Origin: Haloechinothrix alba
Lineage (GTDB): Bacteria > Actinomycetota > Actinomycetes > Mycobacteriales > Pseudonocardiaceae
DNA length: 64,000 nt
Direction of reading: 5' to 3'
NCBI RefSeq assembly: GCF_900188115.1
Contig: NZ_FZNW01000009.1
Coordinates: forward strand, 1-64,000
This document shows, in pieces, positions 47,485-57,097 of this stretch (position 1 is its first letter; the number at the start of each line of letters is the position of its first letter). A program made the translations under genes and the position numbers. The notes below the pieces were generated by a model that searched no databases, had not been told where the DNA came from, and saw nothing but the letters and a program-made list of their open reading frames with translations.

Positions 47485-48354
47485 TCACGGCAGGAGTCCT
47501 ATCCGCCGCGCGGTATGCACAGCCTGCATTCGCGTGTGGCAGTCGAGCTTGTGCAGGACACTGCGCATGTAGCTCTTGACCGTCTCCAACCGCAGCCCGA
47601 GTGCGTTTCCGGCTTCGGCGTTCGTCTTGCCGATTGCCACCATGGACAGCACATCGAGCTCCCTGCGGGACAGCTGGACCGTCTCGGAAGGCGACGCGTT
47701 GTCGAGATTCGCCCGCAGGGCGTCGCACGCCGCGTCGATACGGGTGCTCAGGTTCGCGTCGTCCAGGTCGTGCACCAGTGCCCGGAGCTCGGCGTGTGCC
47801 TGCCGCACGTACTCGCGGTCCCTCGAGTCCGGGGTAGGAACCTGATTTCCGGGAGTCGTGTGCTCGGTCAGCGCCGCGATCCGGCGGTCGACTTCCTCGC
47901 GCACGGCGATGTCCTGTTCGAGCTCGCGGGCCGACTCGACGACCGCATTGATCGTACGGTCGCCGAGCGGAACCGGCTGCCGGATCGCCCCGTAGAGGAC
48001 GGCGCGCACGTTCCGCCGGACAATCACGGGTACGGCGAGTATCGAGCGTATCCCTTCCTCTCGGACCGGGCCGTCGAAATGGTGCGTGATCACCCTTGCC
48101 ACCTCGTAATCGGTGACCGTGACCGGCCGGCGAAGCTCGATGGCGCGGCCGCCGAGCCCCTGACCCGACTTGACCGTCAGGCCGTACAGCGAGTCGGTTG
48201 TCGTCCCCACCAACTCGCTCATGTGCAGCTCGGAACCTGCGGAGACAGTGCCGCCGAACGCGAGGGGCAGCCCGGCGGTCCCCGGTAGCTTCTGCAATGT
48301 TCGGCGGGTTTCGTGCTGAGAAGTGCGGTGTTCAGTGACATTCGAGGAGGACAA
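47485..48354 (-). CDS. GAF-domain LuxR-type regulator
   Basis: About 289 residues. A GAF-like sensor fills the first ~140 residues (YGLTVKSGQGLGGRAIEL, RSILAVPVIVRRNVRAVLYG). A helical linker leads to a C-terminal LuxR helix-turn-helix (LSRRELDVLSMVAIGKTNAE and LETVKSYMRSVLHKLD). The start is uncertain: TTG 48354 has AAGGAGGT 10 bases upstream, whereas a TTG at 48429 does not. The ligand and target are unknown. It stands alone beside a 1-kb gene-poor stretch. Confidence 0.82.
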   Translation of the reverse strand: MSSSNVTEHRTSQHETRRTLQKLPGTAGLPLAFGGTVSAGSELHMSELVGTTTDSLYGLTVKSGQGLGGRAIELRRPVTVTDYEVARVITHHFDGPVREEGIRSILAVPVIVRRNVRAVLYGAIRQPVPLGDRTINAVVESARELEQDIAVREEVDRRIAALTEHTTPGNQVPTPDSRDREYVRQAHAELRALVHDLDDANLSTRIDAACDALRANLDNASPSETVQLSRRELDVLSMVAIGKTNAEAGNALGLRLETVKSYMRSVLHKLDCHTRMQAVHTARRIGLLP

Positions 48355-49246
48355 GACCGGATCTACCTCCTTTGCGTGCTTATCACCCACGTCCGGGGTA
48401 GTTGGGTATCGGAATAATACACATAGCAACCAGGGTGATCGACTTCACCCGAAGTTAACGAGGGTATAGCAGGAGGAATTCGCGCAATAGGGACTGTAAG
48501 TGTTCATCAATGTGACACTGAGTGATGCGGCGACCTTCTCGGCATTCGCCTGACATAGCGCCCTGACCTGGGCGAGCCGGTGCGGATTTGCGCGAATGTG
48601 AGCGTAACACAATTTCCGCTACAGCGCGTGCTCAATGGTCATTCTATCGGGTGATAATGTCATAGATTCGTGTATCGAGCGAAACTTGATCACTCCTGGT
48701 CAGGTGCGTTGCGTGTGTGGAACCACGCAGCGCACACGATCTATGCATCGCGCGGGCTGCCTCCGGGATCGGGGCGTCGACTGCGTTGTATCTGTCCGTC
48801 GCAGGCCGGGACGGTTACTCACGAGTCGGCTGGCGGAAGCCTTCCGCAGGGACGTTCGCGACGGGAGACGGGAGGACCTCGGGGCATCCGTCTCCCGCGC
48901 CTTGCGGCCGGATCCCACCCGGTTCGAACCCAACCCGCACCGCCGGGACAGGCCTCACCCGCGCAGAGCGGTCCGGTTCCCGTGACGCCGCAGCACCCCA
49001 CTGCAGGTCTATCGGGACCACCGGACGCCGCCGCGTTCCCGGCGTACCCGGGACCGCCCGAGTCCGGAGGGTCGTCGCCGCGGCGGGGGAGGAGTACGGT
49101 CCCGCCGTCACATGCGCGACTCCGGGTCCGGCCGGCGCGCAGGTGACCTGCGTGCACGCGGACTCGCAGGAGGACGCCGAGCTTTTCGCCGGGGACCTGG
49201 TCGGCTCGGCCGGTGGCCAGGAGCAGGTCCAGGCGGACTGGCGGGG
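48355..49246. other. Gene-poor interval
   Basis: Nearly 900 bases without a convincing gene. Bases about 48400-48680 are AT-richer than the neighbourhood and probably hold the promoter of the GAF-LuxR gene. From about 48700 the composition returns to high GC. A forward frame ending near 49250 (ATPGPAGAQVTCVHADSQED) looks mildly protein-like but has no start or ribosome site and may be a gene remnant. Confidence 0.4.
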
Positions 49247-49363
49247 CTACTTGTCGCGGTCCCGCATGTTCCGCCACGCGATGACCACAAGGGTCAGCGT
49301 GGCCAGGATGGCGGCGAGACTGGCGAGCTCGAGGGCGAGCGGGCCCCAGTCGGGTACGTCCAT
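49247..49363 (-). CDS. Small single-span membrane protein (38 residues)
   Basis: MDVPDWGPLALELASLAAIL followed by ATLTLVVIAWRNMRDRDK: one membrane helix and a basic cytoplasmic tail. The composition is very protein-like compared with the surrounding interval. No good ribosome site is visible, so the start is provisional. Unknown function. Confidence 0.4.
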   Translation of the reverse strand: MDVPDWGPLALELASLAAILATLTLVVIAWRNMRDRDK

Positions 49364-49498
49364 CTGATCGGGTAGCACGCCCCGACCGTACCGGCGAGGC
49401 GGGGGCACAGGCGCGTGCTGGTACCCGCAGGCCGGGGTGCGCGGCTCGGACCGTGGTCGGTGCGGCACGGTCGTGCGGGATCATTAAGGTAGTTGGCG

Positions 49499-49699
49499 AT
49501 GCGACGCACGGTGTTCCGGCGCCTGATGGCCGCCGAGTTCGGAGAGGTACGGGCGGAGACGCTCGCCGCCGACTATGTGCTCGGCCGCCTGGACGGGCGG
49601 ACGGTGGATCAGGCGCTGGCCGATGGGGTGCCTGCCAAGCAGGTATGGCGGGCGGTGTGCGCGGAGTTCGAGGTGCCGCTGGACCGTCAAGAGATCTGA
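49499..49699 (+). CDS. DUF3046 protein upstream of recA
   Basis: A 66-residue protein matching DUF3046: LMAAEFGEVRAETLAADYVL, GRTVDQALADGVPAKQVWRA and VCAEFEVP. This small family is found almost only in actinobacteria, typically just before recA, as here. TAAGGT (49485-49490) lies 8 bases before the ATG, so the mRNA may be leaderless. Confidence 0.88.
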   Translation: MRRTVFRRLMAAEFGEVRAETLAADYVLGRLDGRTVDQALADGVPAKQVWRAVCAEFEVPLDRQEI

Positions 49700-49787
49700 C
49701 GGCCGGCGGGATGATGCGCGAACGGGATGCGTCACCGGTAGTCGGGGACCCGGCGAATAGGCCGGTACATCGGCGTGTCGTATGGTG

Positions 49788-49803
49788 TCGAACGAATGTT
49801 CGC
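49788..49803 (+). promoter_or_regulatory. LexA (SOS) box upstream of recA
   Basis: TCGAACGAATGTTCGC matches the actinobacterial/Bacillus-type SOS consensus TCGAAC(N)4GTTCGA except for the last base. It lies about 130 bases before the recA ATG, just upstream of a -10 box, so LexA binding would block that promoter. This indicates damage-inducible expression of recA. Confidence 0.8.
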
Positions 49804-49804
49804 C

Positions 49805-49810
49805 TATGAT
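49805..49810 (+). promoter_or_regulatory. -10 box of the recA SOS promoter
   Basis: TATGAT lies 1 base after the LexA box. No clear -35 is visible. Transcription would start near 49817, leaving a leader of about 120 bases that ends with the GAGGTGGG ribosome site before ATG 49936. Confidence 0.55.
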
Positions 49811-49935
49811 GGGTTCGCGAGCAGGGCTACCGGCCACGGAGCGCCGCACGAGGTCGGGAACTGTCGGTCCCGCACCGTAGCGTTGGCCTCGACGCGCCCC
49901 CAGTAAACGGCTTCACATCAGCGAGGTGGGTTTCC

Positions 49936-52900
49936 ATGGCAGCACCGGATCGGGACAAGGCACTCGAGCTGGCCATTGCGCAGATCGACAAGCAGTACGG
50001 CAAGGGCTCGGTGATGCGTCTCGGCGAGGACCAGCGCGCGTCCGTCGGGGCGATTCCGACCGGAGCCATCGGGCTGGATGTGGCCCTGGGCCTCGGCGGC
50101 TTGCCGCGTGGCCGGGTCGTCGAGGTGTTCGGCCCGGAGAGCAGCGGTAAGACCACGGTCGCGCTGCACGCGGTCGCCAACGCGCAGGCGGCAGGAGGGA
50201 TCGCGGCGTTCATCGACGCCGAGCACGCCCTGGACCCGGAGTACGCCAAGGCGCTCGGCGTGGACACCGACGCACTGCTTGTCTCTCAGCCGGACACCGG
50301 GGAGCAGGCGCTGGAGATCGCGGACATGCTGATCCGCTCGGGCGCGCTGGACATCGTGGTCATCGACTCGGTCGCCGCGCTCGTGCCGCGCGCCGAGATC
50401 GAGGGCGAGATGGGGGACTCGCACGTGGGGCTGCAGGCGCGGCTGATGAGTCAGGCGCTGCGGAAGCTGACATCGGCACTGCACAACTCGGGCACCATGG
50501 CGCTGTTCATCAACCAGCTCCGGGAGAAAGTCGGTGTGATGTTCGGGTGTGGATCTTGGTACACAAACGTCACACTGGCTGATGGTACGCAAGAGAAGCT
50601 CGGCAAGATCGTCAACCAGAAGATGGATGTCGAGGTCATGTCGTATGACCCTGACAGTGGGAATGTCGTCCCCCGTCGCGTCGTGAACTGGTTCAATAAC
50701 GGTAGAGCCGATGAATTTCTCCACTTCAAGGTCGACCGTCCCGGTGGTGGAACAGGACGCGGCCACGCAAGTCTGGCGATGACTCGTAATCACCTCATCC
50801 GTACTCCTGGGGGCTGGCGCGAAGCAGAGGACATCCGAGTGGGAGAACGGGTGATGCTCGCTCAGCCATGCTTCCTCAGTGACCAGCAGTGGCAGGTCAT
50901 ACTTGGCTCTCTTATGGGAGACGGGAACTTGTCTCGTCCAGTGCGCCAAGACTCGGAGAGCGCCAGGTTCCGTATGGGCCATGGTGCTGAACAGTCAGAG
51001 TACTTGCGCTGGAAGCTCTCGTTGATGGAGAACATTCCACATAGCTGGACAACGAACAGCAAGGACGCGGTGTTCGCTGATTTCACACCGCTCGCCGAGC
51101 TGTCGGAGTTGAGGGAGGCCGTCTACTTCGGTGACGGGAAGAAGCACCTGTCCTGGGACTACCTCAAAGCGCTCACACCACTCTCGCTCGCTATCTGGTA
51201 TATGGACGACGGCTGCTTTACCGTCCGCTCGAAGGGCGCCCAGCAGCGTACCGCCGGTGGTAGCGGGCGCGCGGAGATCTGCGTTGCAGCATTTGGCGAA
51301 GGCTCACAGGAGCGTCTAGTCGACTACCTTCGCGATACCTACGATCTGGATGTGAAGCTCACCCGTCGAGGTGCGCGACAGGTGCCCGTGCTGCAGTTCA
51401 CCACAGCAGCCACAGCACAGTTCCAAGAGCTCATCGCGCCCTATGTTCACCCGTCCATGGAATACAAGCTCCTCCCTCGGCTCCGTGGCCAGTTTGATGT
51501 AACGCACAAGTTTGTCGACTCGACGTTGCAGCTCATGCCGGCTCGGGTGACCGAGATCACTTGTAAGACGGACTACCCGATCATGAGTCGCTATGACATC
51601 GAGATCGAGGGATCGCACAACTACTTCGCCGACGGCGTGATGGTGCACAACTCACCTGAGACGACGACCGGTGGTAAGGCGTTGAAGTTCTACGCCTCAG
51701 TGCGGCTGGATGTCCGGCGTATCGAGACGTTGAAGGACGGCGGGGAACCGGTCGGTAACCGCACCCGGGTCAAGGTCGTGAAGAACAAGTGCTTGGCTGA
51801 GGGAACGCGTGTGTTCGATCCGGTGACCGGATTGACACATCGCATCGAGGATGTGGTGGACGAGCGCAAACCGATCCACGTGGTCGCGGCTGCGAAGGAC
51901 GGCACGCTGCATACGCGGCCTGTCGTCTCGTGGTTCGATCAAGGTGAGCAGGAGGTGGTCGGCCTCCGTGTCGCCGGGGGGAGCACCATCTGGGCAACGC
52001 CTGACCACAAGGTGCTGACAGAGCGCGGATGGTGCCTGGCGGGCGAGCTGCAGCGCGGCGATCGCGTGGCCCAGCCGCGCCGGTTCGACGGGTTCGGCGA
52101 CGGTGAGCCCGTTGCACCGGATCATGCCCGTCTACTCGGCTATCTGATCGGTGACGGCTACGTGGGGGGCAAGACCCCGATCAACTTCATCAATGTCGAA
52201 GAGACACTCATCGACGATGTCAAGCAGATCGCGGCGGGGCTCGGGTGTGACGCTCACCCGCAAGGGCGGATCTCGCTCGCGATCAGTCACCGGCCAGGCG
52301 AGCGAAATGGTGTCCTCGAACTGTGCCGCCAGGCGGGCATTCACGGCAAGCTTGCGTGGGAGAAGAGCGTTCCGGAGTGGTGCTTCGAGACCGATGTCTC
52401 CGCCGAGGTGGTGGGGAACCTTCTCTTCGGGTTGTTCGAATCCGATGGATGGGTGAGTCGAGAGCAGACCGGAGCGCTCCGGGTGGGGTTCACGACGACC
52501 TCGGAACAGTTGGCCCACCAGATTCACTGGTTGCTGCTACGGTTCGGCATCGTCAGCGCCGTTCGGGAGTACGACCCGACACAGAAGCGCCCCAGTGTTA
52601 TCGATGGGCGCCGTGTCAAGGGCAAGCGGCCGACATTCGAGGTGCGTGTCGCCGGTATGGACAACGTCACGCTCTTTGCCGACTCCATTCCGCTGTGGGG
52701 GCCCCGTGGCACGGCCCTGGCGCAGGCGATACCGGACAGCCTGGAAGGAAGGCGACGGCGCGGTTCGCAGGCAGGATACCTGTCGACCGAGGCGATGACG
52801 CCCGTGCTCGAGTACCTGGATCAGCGTGGGCTGACCGCTGATGAAGCAGCGCAGATGATCGGTTCCTGTGCTGGTAACCCACGGGGCGGGATGAGGCAGG

Positions 52901-53394
52901 TGTTGGGCCAGTACCGCATCCGTAGGGACAGGCTCGAAGCTCTCGCCGATGCCCTGGACGACGAGTTCCTCCACGACATACTCGCCGAAGACGTGCGCTA
53001 CGCGGTGATTCGCGAGGTACTTCCAGTGAAGCGGGCTCGCACCTTCGACATCGAGGTCGAGGAGCTGCACACCTTTGTCGCCGAGGACATCGTGGTGCAC
53101 AACTGCGCACCCCCCTTCAAGCAAAGTGAGTTCGACATACTTTACGGCAAGGGAATCTCCCGTGAGGGTTCCTTGATCGACATGGGTGTTGAGCACGGGA
53201 TCCTGCGCAAGTCCGGTGCCTGGTACACCTACGAGGGCGATCAGCTCGGGCAGGGTAAGGAGAACGCGCGCCGTTTCCTGTCCGACAACCCGGACATCGC
53301 CAACGAGGTCGAGAAGCGGATCAAGGAGAAGATGGGCATCGGAGCGTCGGCGGAGGACGGCGATGACTCCGCTCCCGCCCCAGTGGAGTTCTGA
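49936..53394 (+). CDS. recA: RecA recombinase interrupted by two inteins
   Basis: The 1152-residue precursor consists of exteins 1-204, 573-618 and 1057-1152 (346 residues after splicing, the normal RecA length) and two inteins. The RecA ATPase core is intact: GPESSGKTT (about 66-74), [28 protein letters not shown] and [13 protein letters not shown] before the first junction; the middle extein [20 protein letters not shown] to VKVVKNK; and the last extein from [20 protein letters not shown] to the acidic tail. The GAGGTGGG site supports ATG 49936. Active recombinase requires both inteins to splice. A LexA box lies upstream and recX downstream. Confidence 0.97.
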   Translation: MAAPDRDKALELAIAQIDKQYGKGSVMRLGEDQRASVGAIPTGAIGLDVALGLGGLPRGRVVEVFGPESSGKTTVALHAVANAQAAGGIAAFIDAEHALDPEYAKALGVDTDALLVSQPDTGEQALEIADMLIRSGALDIVVIDSVAALVPRAEIEGEMGDSHVGLQARLMSQALRKLTSALHNSGTMALFINQLREKVGVMFGCGSWYTNVTLADGTQEKLGKIVNQKMDVEVMSYDPDSGNVVPRRVVNWFNNGRADEFLHFKVDRPGGGTGRGHASLAMTRNHLIRTPGGWREAEDIRVGERVMLAQPCFLSDQQWQVILGSLMGDGNLSRPVRQDSESARFRMGHGAEQSEYLRWKLSLMENIPHSWTTNSKDAVFADFTPLAELSELREAVYFGDGKKHLSWDYLKALTPLSLAIWYMDDGCFTVRSKGAQQRTAGGSGRAEICVAAFGEGSQERLVDYLRDTYDLDVKLTRRGARQVPVLQFTTAATAQFQELIAPYVHPSMEYKLLPRLRGQFDVTHKFVDSTLQLMPARVTEITCKTDYPIMSRYDIEIEGSHNYFADGVMVHNSPETTTGGKALKFYASVRLDVRRIETLKDGGEPVGNRTRVKVVKNKCLAEGTRVFDPVTGLTHRIEDVVDERKPIHVVAAAKDGTLHTRPVVSWFDQGEQEVVGLRVAGGSTIWATPDHKVLTERGWCLAGELQRGDRVAQPRRFDGFGDGEPVAPDHARLLGYLIGDGYVGGKTPINFINVEETLIDDVKQIAAGLGCDAHPQGRISLAISHRPGERNGVLELCRQAGIHGKLAWEKSVPEWCFETDVSAEVVGNLLFGLFESDGWVSREQTGALRVGFTTTSEQLAHQIHWLLLRFGIVSAVREYDPTQKRPSVIDGRRVKGKRPTFEVRVAGMDNVTLFADSIPLWGPRGTALAQAIPDSLEGRRRRGSQAGYLSTEAMTPVLEYLDQRGLTADEAAQMIGSCAGNPRGGMRQVLGQYRIRRDRLEALADALDDEFLHDILAEDVRYAVIREVLPVKRARTFDIEVEELHTFVAEDIVVHNCAPPFKQSEFDILYGKGISREGSLIDMGVEHGILRKSGAWYTYEGDQLGQGKENARRFLSDNPDIANEVEKRIKEKMGIGASAEDGDDSAPAPVEF
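50548..51651 (+). other. RecA intein 1 (M. leprae-type site, with homing endonuclease)
   Basis: 368 residues (205-572) inserted between MFG and SPET, the position of the M. leprae RecA intein (365 residues). Splicing blocks: N-terminal Cys ([14 protein letters not shown]), block [17 protein letters not shown] with the TxxH His, block [21 protein letters not shown] ending His-Asn, then Ser as the first extein residue. Two LAGLIDADG motifs, [13 protein letters not shown] and [14 protein letters not shown], indicate an apparently intact homing endonuclease. Three hand-counted 60-base lines are 31, 37 and 33 G+C, against 45 in a flanking extein line, which suggests more recent arrival. Confidence 0.92.
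51790..53103 (+). other. RecA intein 2 (M. tuberculosis-type site, with homing endonuclease)
   Basis: 438 residues (619-1056) inserted between KNK and CAPP, the site of the M. tuberculosis RecA intein (440 residues), and very like it from the first block ([20 protein letters not shown]). Block B is [17 protein letters not shown], block F is [20 protein letters not shown], and the +1 residue is Cys. Endonuclease motifs are [13 protein letters not shown] and [12 protein letters not shown]. Splicing residues all look present. One 60-base line counted 39 G+C, closer to the host than intein 1, suggesting longer residence. Confidence 0.94.
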
Positions 53395-53402
53395 CACGGG
53401 TC

Positions 53403-53915
53403 ATGTCCGGTCCTGATGACGGTGCGGCGGCTGCCGGGGACAGTTTCCGGCAAGTCAAGGACATCTGCCTCCGGCGGCTCGCCGCACGACCCCGTACCAG
53501 GGCGGAGCTGCGCGACGCGGTGGCACGTAAGGGGTTCGACGGTGACGTGATCGAGCAGGTGCTCGACAAGCTCGAAGCCGCCCGCCTGATCGACGATGCC
53601 GACTTCGCCGCGACCTGGGTGCGTTCCCGGCAGACCCACCAGGGTCTGGGACGTCGCGCGCTCCGCGCCGAACTGCTGCGCAAGGGCGTGCCCAAGGAGA
53701 TCGCCGACGAGGCCGTCAGCGGGGTCGAAGAGGGCGACGAGGAGGAACGCGCGCGGGCGCTCGTGCGCAAGAAGCTGCCGTCGTTGCAACGAGTCGACTC
53801 CACTACCGCACTGCGGCGTGTCGTCACCATGCTCGCTCGCAAGGGCTACCCGGAAGGGCTCTCGTACACCGTGGCAAGCGAGGAACTCGGGGTGCTCGGC
53901 GAACGCGGAATGTGA
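53403..53915 (+). CDS. recX: RecX regulatory protein
   Basis: A 170-residue helical protein that binds and restrains RecA filaments. RecX repeats are visible: CLRRLAARPRTRAELRDAVA, IEQVLDKLEAARLIDDADFA and ARALVRKKLPSLQ. ATG 53403 is 8 bases after the recA stop, so the two are co-transcribed and co-induced by DNA damage. Confidence 0.93.
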   Translation: MSGPDDGAAAAGDSFRQVKDICLRRLAARPRTRAELRDAVARKGFDGDVIEQVLDKLEAARLIDDADFAATWVRSRQTHQGLGRRALRAELLRKGVPKEIADEAVSGVEEGDEEERARALVRKKLPSLQRVDSTTALRRVVTMLARKGYPEGLSYTVASEELGVLGERGM

Positions 53916-54043
53916 CTGTGGTCTCATTGAGCCCGCACGATGTGGCTCTTGTCACAGAGATGCGATCAAGGCAAAGTTGACCTTGAAGCACCGTCGGCGC
54001 AGGGAGCGCCGTAGGTGTCACGAGCGGGCAGGGAGGTGTCGAG

Positions 54044-54343
54044 ATGACACGAGGCGAGATCGCGGAGTTCCGGCGAACCCTCAGTGAGCTGCGCCAGTGC
54101 GTTGGTGCGCTCCGTAGCCGGTACGGGGACGCACCGGCGGTACGGCGGCTGGTCAACGACGTGGAACGGCTCAACATCGACGTCGAGGAGTTCGAGGGCT
54201 CCGGAAGCGATCGGGTGGCGCCGCCGAGGACGCCCGCTGACCGCTCTGAAGTGGTAGTGGTGCCCGACACACCGTACGACCCGTCCTTGTGGGAGGATGC
54301 GGACGACGAAGGTGTCGGCGGCTACCACGGAAAGCGCTTGTGA
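54044..54343 (+). CDS. Small hypothetical protein before the sdh operon
   Basis: 99 residues with an N-terminal coiled-coil-like helix (RGEIAEFRRTLSELRQCVGA to about residue 50) and a C-terminal acidic, aromatic tail (PDTPYDPSLWEDADDEG). GGGAGGTG precedes ATG 54044. Its stop overlaps the GTG of the sdh membrane-anchor gene, so it is translated with it. No family is recognised. Confidence 0.7.
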   Translation: MTRGEIAEFRRTLSELRQCVGALRSRYGDAPAVRRLVNDVERLNIDVEEFEGSGSDRVAPPRTPADRSEVVVVPDTPYDPSLWEDADDEGVGGYHGKRL

Positions 54344-55143
54344 GTACAGACACAGGAGTTCACGCACCCCCGCGAGCACGTTTACCGGTCTCCACGCTGC
54401 GGAACGACCGATGGTGGGTACCGCAGGTCCTCACCATCGCCGGACTGTCGATCTTCGTGATCTACGCGACGGTCCGGGTCTTCCTGCAGCAGAACTACTG
54501 GGTGGAGGAGTACCACTACCTCACGCCGTTCTACTCGCCCTGCATCTCGACGGGGTGTGTCGACGGGGCGGCGCACTTCGGCAGGTTCATCCCTGATCAT
54601 GCGCTGATCCCGTACGCGGCGCTCAGTCTGCCGTTCCTGCTGCTGTTCCGGCTGACCTGCTACTACTACCGCAAGGCCTACTACCGGTCCTTCTGGCTGG
54701 CTCCGCCCGCCTGCGCCGTGCCCGAGCCGCACGCGCGGTACACCGGCGAGACGCGGTTCCCGCTGATCTTGCAGAACATCCACCGGTACTTCTTCTACCT
54801 GGCCTTCGCCATCACGATCATCAATACCTACGACATGCTGCTGGCCTTCCAGACCGCCGACGGCGGGTTCGGGCTCGGGCTCGGCAACGTGATCCTGGTG
54901 GTCAACGTGGTCATGTTGTGGCTGTACACGCTGTCATGCCACTCGTGCCGGCACGTGATGGGCGGCCGGCTGAAGAACTTCTCCAAGCACCCCGTGCGGT
55001 ACCGGATGTGGACCAGAATCTCCGCGCTGAACACCCGTCACATGGAGTTCGCGTGGATCTCGCTCGGCACGCTGATGCTGGTCGACCTGTACGTCATGCT
55101 TGTGGCGAGCGGGACCATCACGGACCTGCGATTCATCGGGTGA
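54340..55143 (+). CDS. Succinate dehydrogenase membrane-anchor subunit (Sdh1-type)
   Basis: 267 residues with about five membrane helices (for example TIAGLSIFVIYATVRVFL, YAALSLPFLLLFRLTCYYY, YFFYLAFAITIINTYDMLLA, VILVVNVVMLWLYTL, FAWISLGTLMLVDLYVML). His residues in QNIHRYFFY, CHSCRHVMGG and NTRHMEFA are candidate haem or quinone ligands. It precedes SdhA and SdhB, the same three-gene set and size as Rv0249c-Rv0248c-Rv0247c in M. tuberculosis. GTG 54340 overlaps the previous stop. Confidence 0.82.
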   Translation: MSTDTGVHAPPRARLPVSTLRNDRWWVPQVLTIAGLSIFVIYATVRVFLQQNYWVEEYHYLTPFYSPCISTGCVDGAAHFGRFIPDHALIPYAALSLPFLLLFRLTCYYYRKAYYRSFWLAPPACAVPEPHARYTGETRFPLILQNIHRYFFYLAFAITIINTYDMLLAFQTADGGFGLGLGNVILVVNVVMLWLYTLSCHSCRHVMGGRLKNFSKHPVRYRMWTRISALNTRHMEFAWISLGTLMLVDLYVMLVASGTITDLRFIG

Positions 55144-55174
55144 GTGCGTTACCCGCGAGACTTGAGGTGAATGA

Positions 55175-57097
55175 GTGACCGAGGTAGAGCGGCACAGTTA
55201 TGACGTGCTGGTGATCGGTGCCGGAGGCGCCGGGCTGCGTGCGGCCATCGAGGCCAGGGAGCAGGGGCTGCGCACGGCGGTGATCTGCAAGTCCCTGTTC
55301 GGTAAGGCGCATACCGTCATGGCCGAGGGCGGCTGCGCCGCGGCGATGGGCAACGTCAACTCCGGGGACAACTGGCAGGTGCACTTCCGCGACACGATGC
55401 GCGGCGGCAAGTTCCTGAACAACTGGCGGATGGCCGAGCTGCACGCCAAGGAAGCTCCCGACCGCGTCTGGGAGCTGGAGACCTACGGTGCGCTCTTCGA
55501 CCGCACCGGCGACGGGCGGATCAGCCAGCGCAACTTCGGTGGTCACGAGTACCCCCGGCTGGCCCACGTCGGTGACCGGACCGGGCTCGAGCTGATCCGC
55601 ACCATGCAGCAGAAGGTCGTGTCCCTGCAGCAGGAGGACTACCGGGATCTCGGTGACTACGACGCCAGGTTGAAGGTCTTCAGCGAGTGCACGGTGACCC
55701 AGCTGCTCAACGATGACTCCGGCGCGATCTCCGGTGCGTTCGCCTACTGGCGCGAGTCCGGCAGGTTCGTCCAGTTCGACGCGCCCGCCGTGGTGCTCGC
55801 CACCGGCGGGATCGGCAAGTCGTTCTCGGTGACCTCGAACTCCTGGGAGTACACAGGGGACGGGCACGCACTGGCGATGCGCGCGGGCGCCAAGCTGATC
55901 AACATGGAGTTCGTGCAGTTCCACCCCACCGGCATGGTGTGGCCGCCCAGCGTGAAGGGCATCCTGGTCACCGAAGGTGTGCGGGGTGACGGGGGAGTGC
56001 TCAAGAACGCCAACGGCGAGCGCTTCATGTTCAACTACATCCCCGACGTGTTCAAGGGCTACTACGCCGACAACCCGGAGGAAGCCGACCGGTGGTACTC
56101 CGACCCGAACAACAACCGGCGCACCCCCGACCTGCTGCCCCGTGATGAGGTCGCGCGGGCGATCAACACCGAGGTCAAGGAGGGGCGCGGTTCGCCGCAC
56201 GGTGGCGTCTACCTCGACATCGCATCCCGACTGTCCGATGAGGAGATCGAGCGGCGCCTGCCGTCGATGCACCACCAGTTCAAGGAGCTGGCCGATGTGG
56301 ACATCACCTCCGAGGCCATGGAGGTGGGCCCGACCTGCCACTACGTGATGGGCGGGGTCGCGGTGGACCCGGACACCGGGGCCGCCGACGGCGTTCCCGG
56401 CCTGTTCGCCGCGGGGGAGTGCGCCGGCGGGATGCACGGTTCCAACCGGCTCGGTGGCAACTCGCTGTCCGACCTGCTGGTGTTCGGCCGCCGCGCAGGG
56501 GCGGGCGCCGCCGAGTACCTCTCGTCGCTGACCGAGCGCCCCACCGCGAACCAGACCCAGGTGGATGAGGCGGCGCGGGCCGCTGTCGAGCCGTTCGGGG
56601 CCGGGGAGACCTACGAGAACCCCTACACGCTGCAGAGCGACCTGCAGCGGCTGATGAATGACCTGGTCGGCATCATCCGCACCGAGGGTGAGATGAGCGA
56701 GGCGCTGACCAAGCTGCGGGACCTGGCGGAGCGGGCCCGGCACGTGGGTATCGAGGGAAACCGGCAGTACAACCCCGGTTGGCACCTCGCACTCGACCTG
56801 AGCAACATGCTGCTCGTCAGCGAGTGCGTGGCGCGTGCGGCATTACGGCGCACGGAGAGCCGGGGCGGGCACACCAGGGACGACTTCCCGAAGATGGACG
56901 CGGAATGGCGCCACACCCTGCTGGAGTGCACGCTCGACGGGGAGTCGGTGACGGTGACACCGGGCGAGCAGGTGCCGATGCGTGCCGACCTGCTCGAGTT
57001 GTTCGAGCTGACCGAGCTGGAGAAGTACTACACCGAGCCCGAGCTGGTCGAGCACCCCGCGCGCTCCGGCGCGCAGCGCGAGGAAGGAGCACCATGA
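55175..57097 (+). CDS. sdhA: Succinate dehydrogenase flavoprotein subunit
   Basis: A 640-residue flavoprotein oxidising succinate to fumarate. The FAD fold is VLVIGAGGAGLRAAIEA (about 11-27), the covalent-FAD His is in KAHTVMAEGGCAAAMG (about 48-63), and the substrate loop HPTGMVWP and HYVMGGVAVD with GSNRLGGNSLSDLLVFG complete the site. Its length fits Sdh1 (Rv0248c, 646). GTG 55175 follows GAGGTGAATGA. The stop overlaps the sdhB ATG. Confidence 0.96.
   Translation: MTEVERHSYDVLVIGAGGAGLRAAIEAREQGLRTAVICKSLFGKAHTVMAEGGCAAAMGNVNSGDNWQVHFRDTMRGGKFLNNWRMAELHAKEAPDRVWELETYGALFDRTGDGRISQRNFGGHEYPRLAHVGDRTGLELIRTMQQKVVSLQQEDYRDLGDYDARLKVFSECTVTQLLNDDSGAISGAFAYWRESGRFVQFDAPAVVLATGGIGKSFSVTSNSWEYTGDGHALAMRAGAKLINMEFVQFHPTGMVWPPSVKGILVTEGVRGDGGVLKNANGERFMFNYIPDVFKGYYADNPEEADRWYSDPNNNRRTPDLLPRDEVARAINTEVKEGRGSPHGGVYLDIASRLSDEEIERRLPSMHHQFKELADVDITSEAMEVGPTCHYVMGGVAVDPDTGAADGVPGLFAAGECAGGMHGSNRLGGNSLSDLLVFGRRAGAGAAEYLSSLTERPTANQTQVDEAARAAVEPFGAGETYENPYTLQSDLQRLMNDLVGIIRTEGEMSEALTKLRDLAERARHVGIEGNRQYNPGWHLALDLSNMLLVSECVARAALRRTESRGGHTRDDFPKMDAEWRHTLLECTLDGESVTVTPGEQVPMRADLLELFELTELEKYYTEPELVEHPARSGAQREEGAP

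Noticed and set aside
48915-48945. Sequence resembling a tRNA T-loop (GGTTCGAACC)
   Set aside because: No acceptor, D or anticodon stem can be drawn around it within 76 bases, so it is a chance palindrome.
48670-49146. Open frames of 158-220 codons on both strands in the interval before recA
   Set aside because: Pro/Arg/Gly-rich composition, no ribosome sites, no recognisable domain in any frame.
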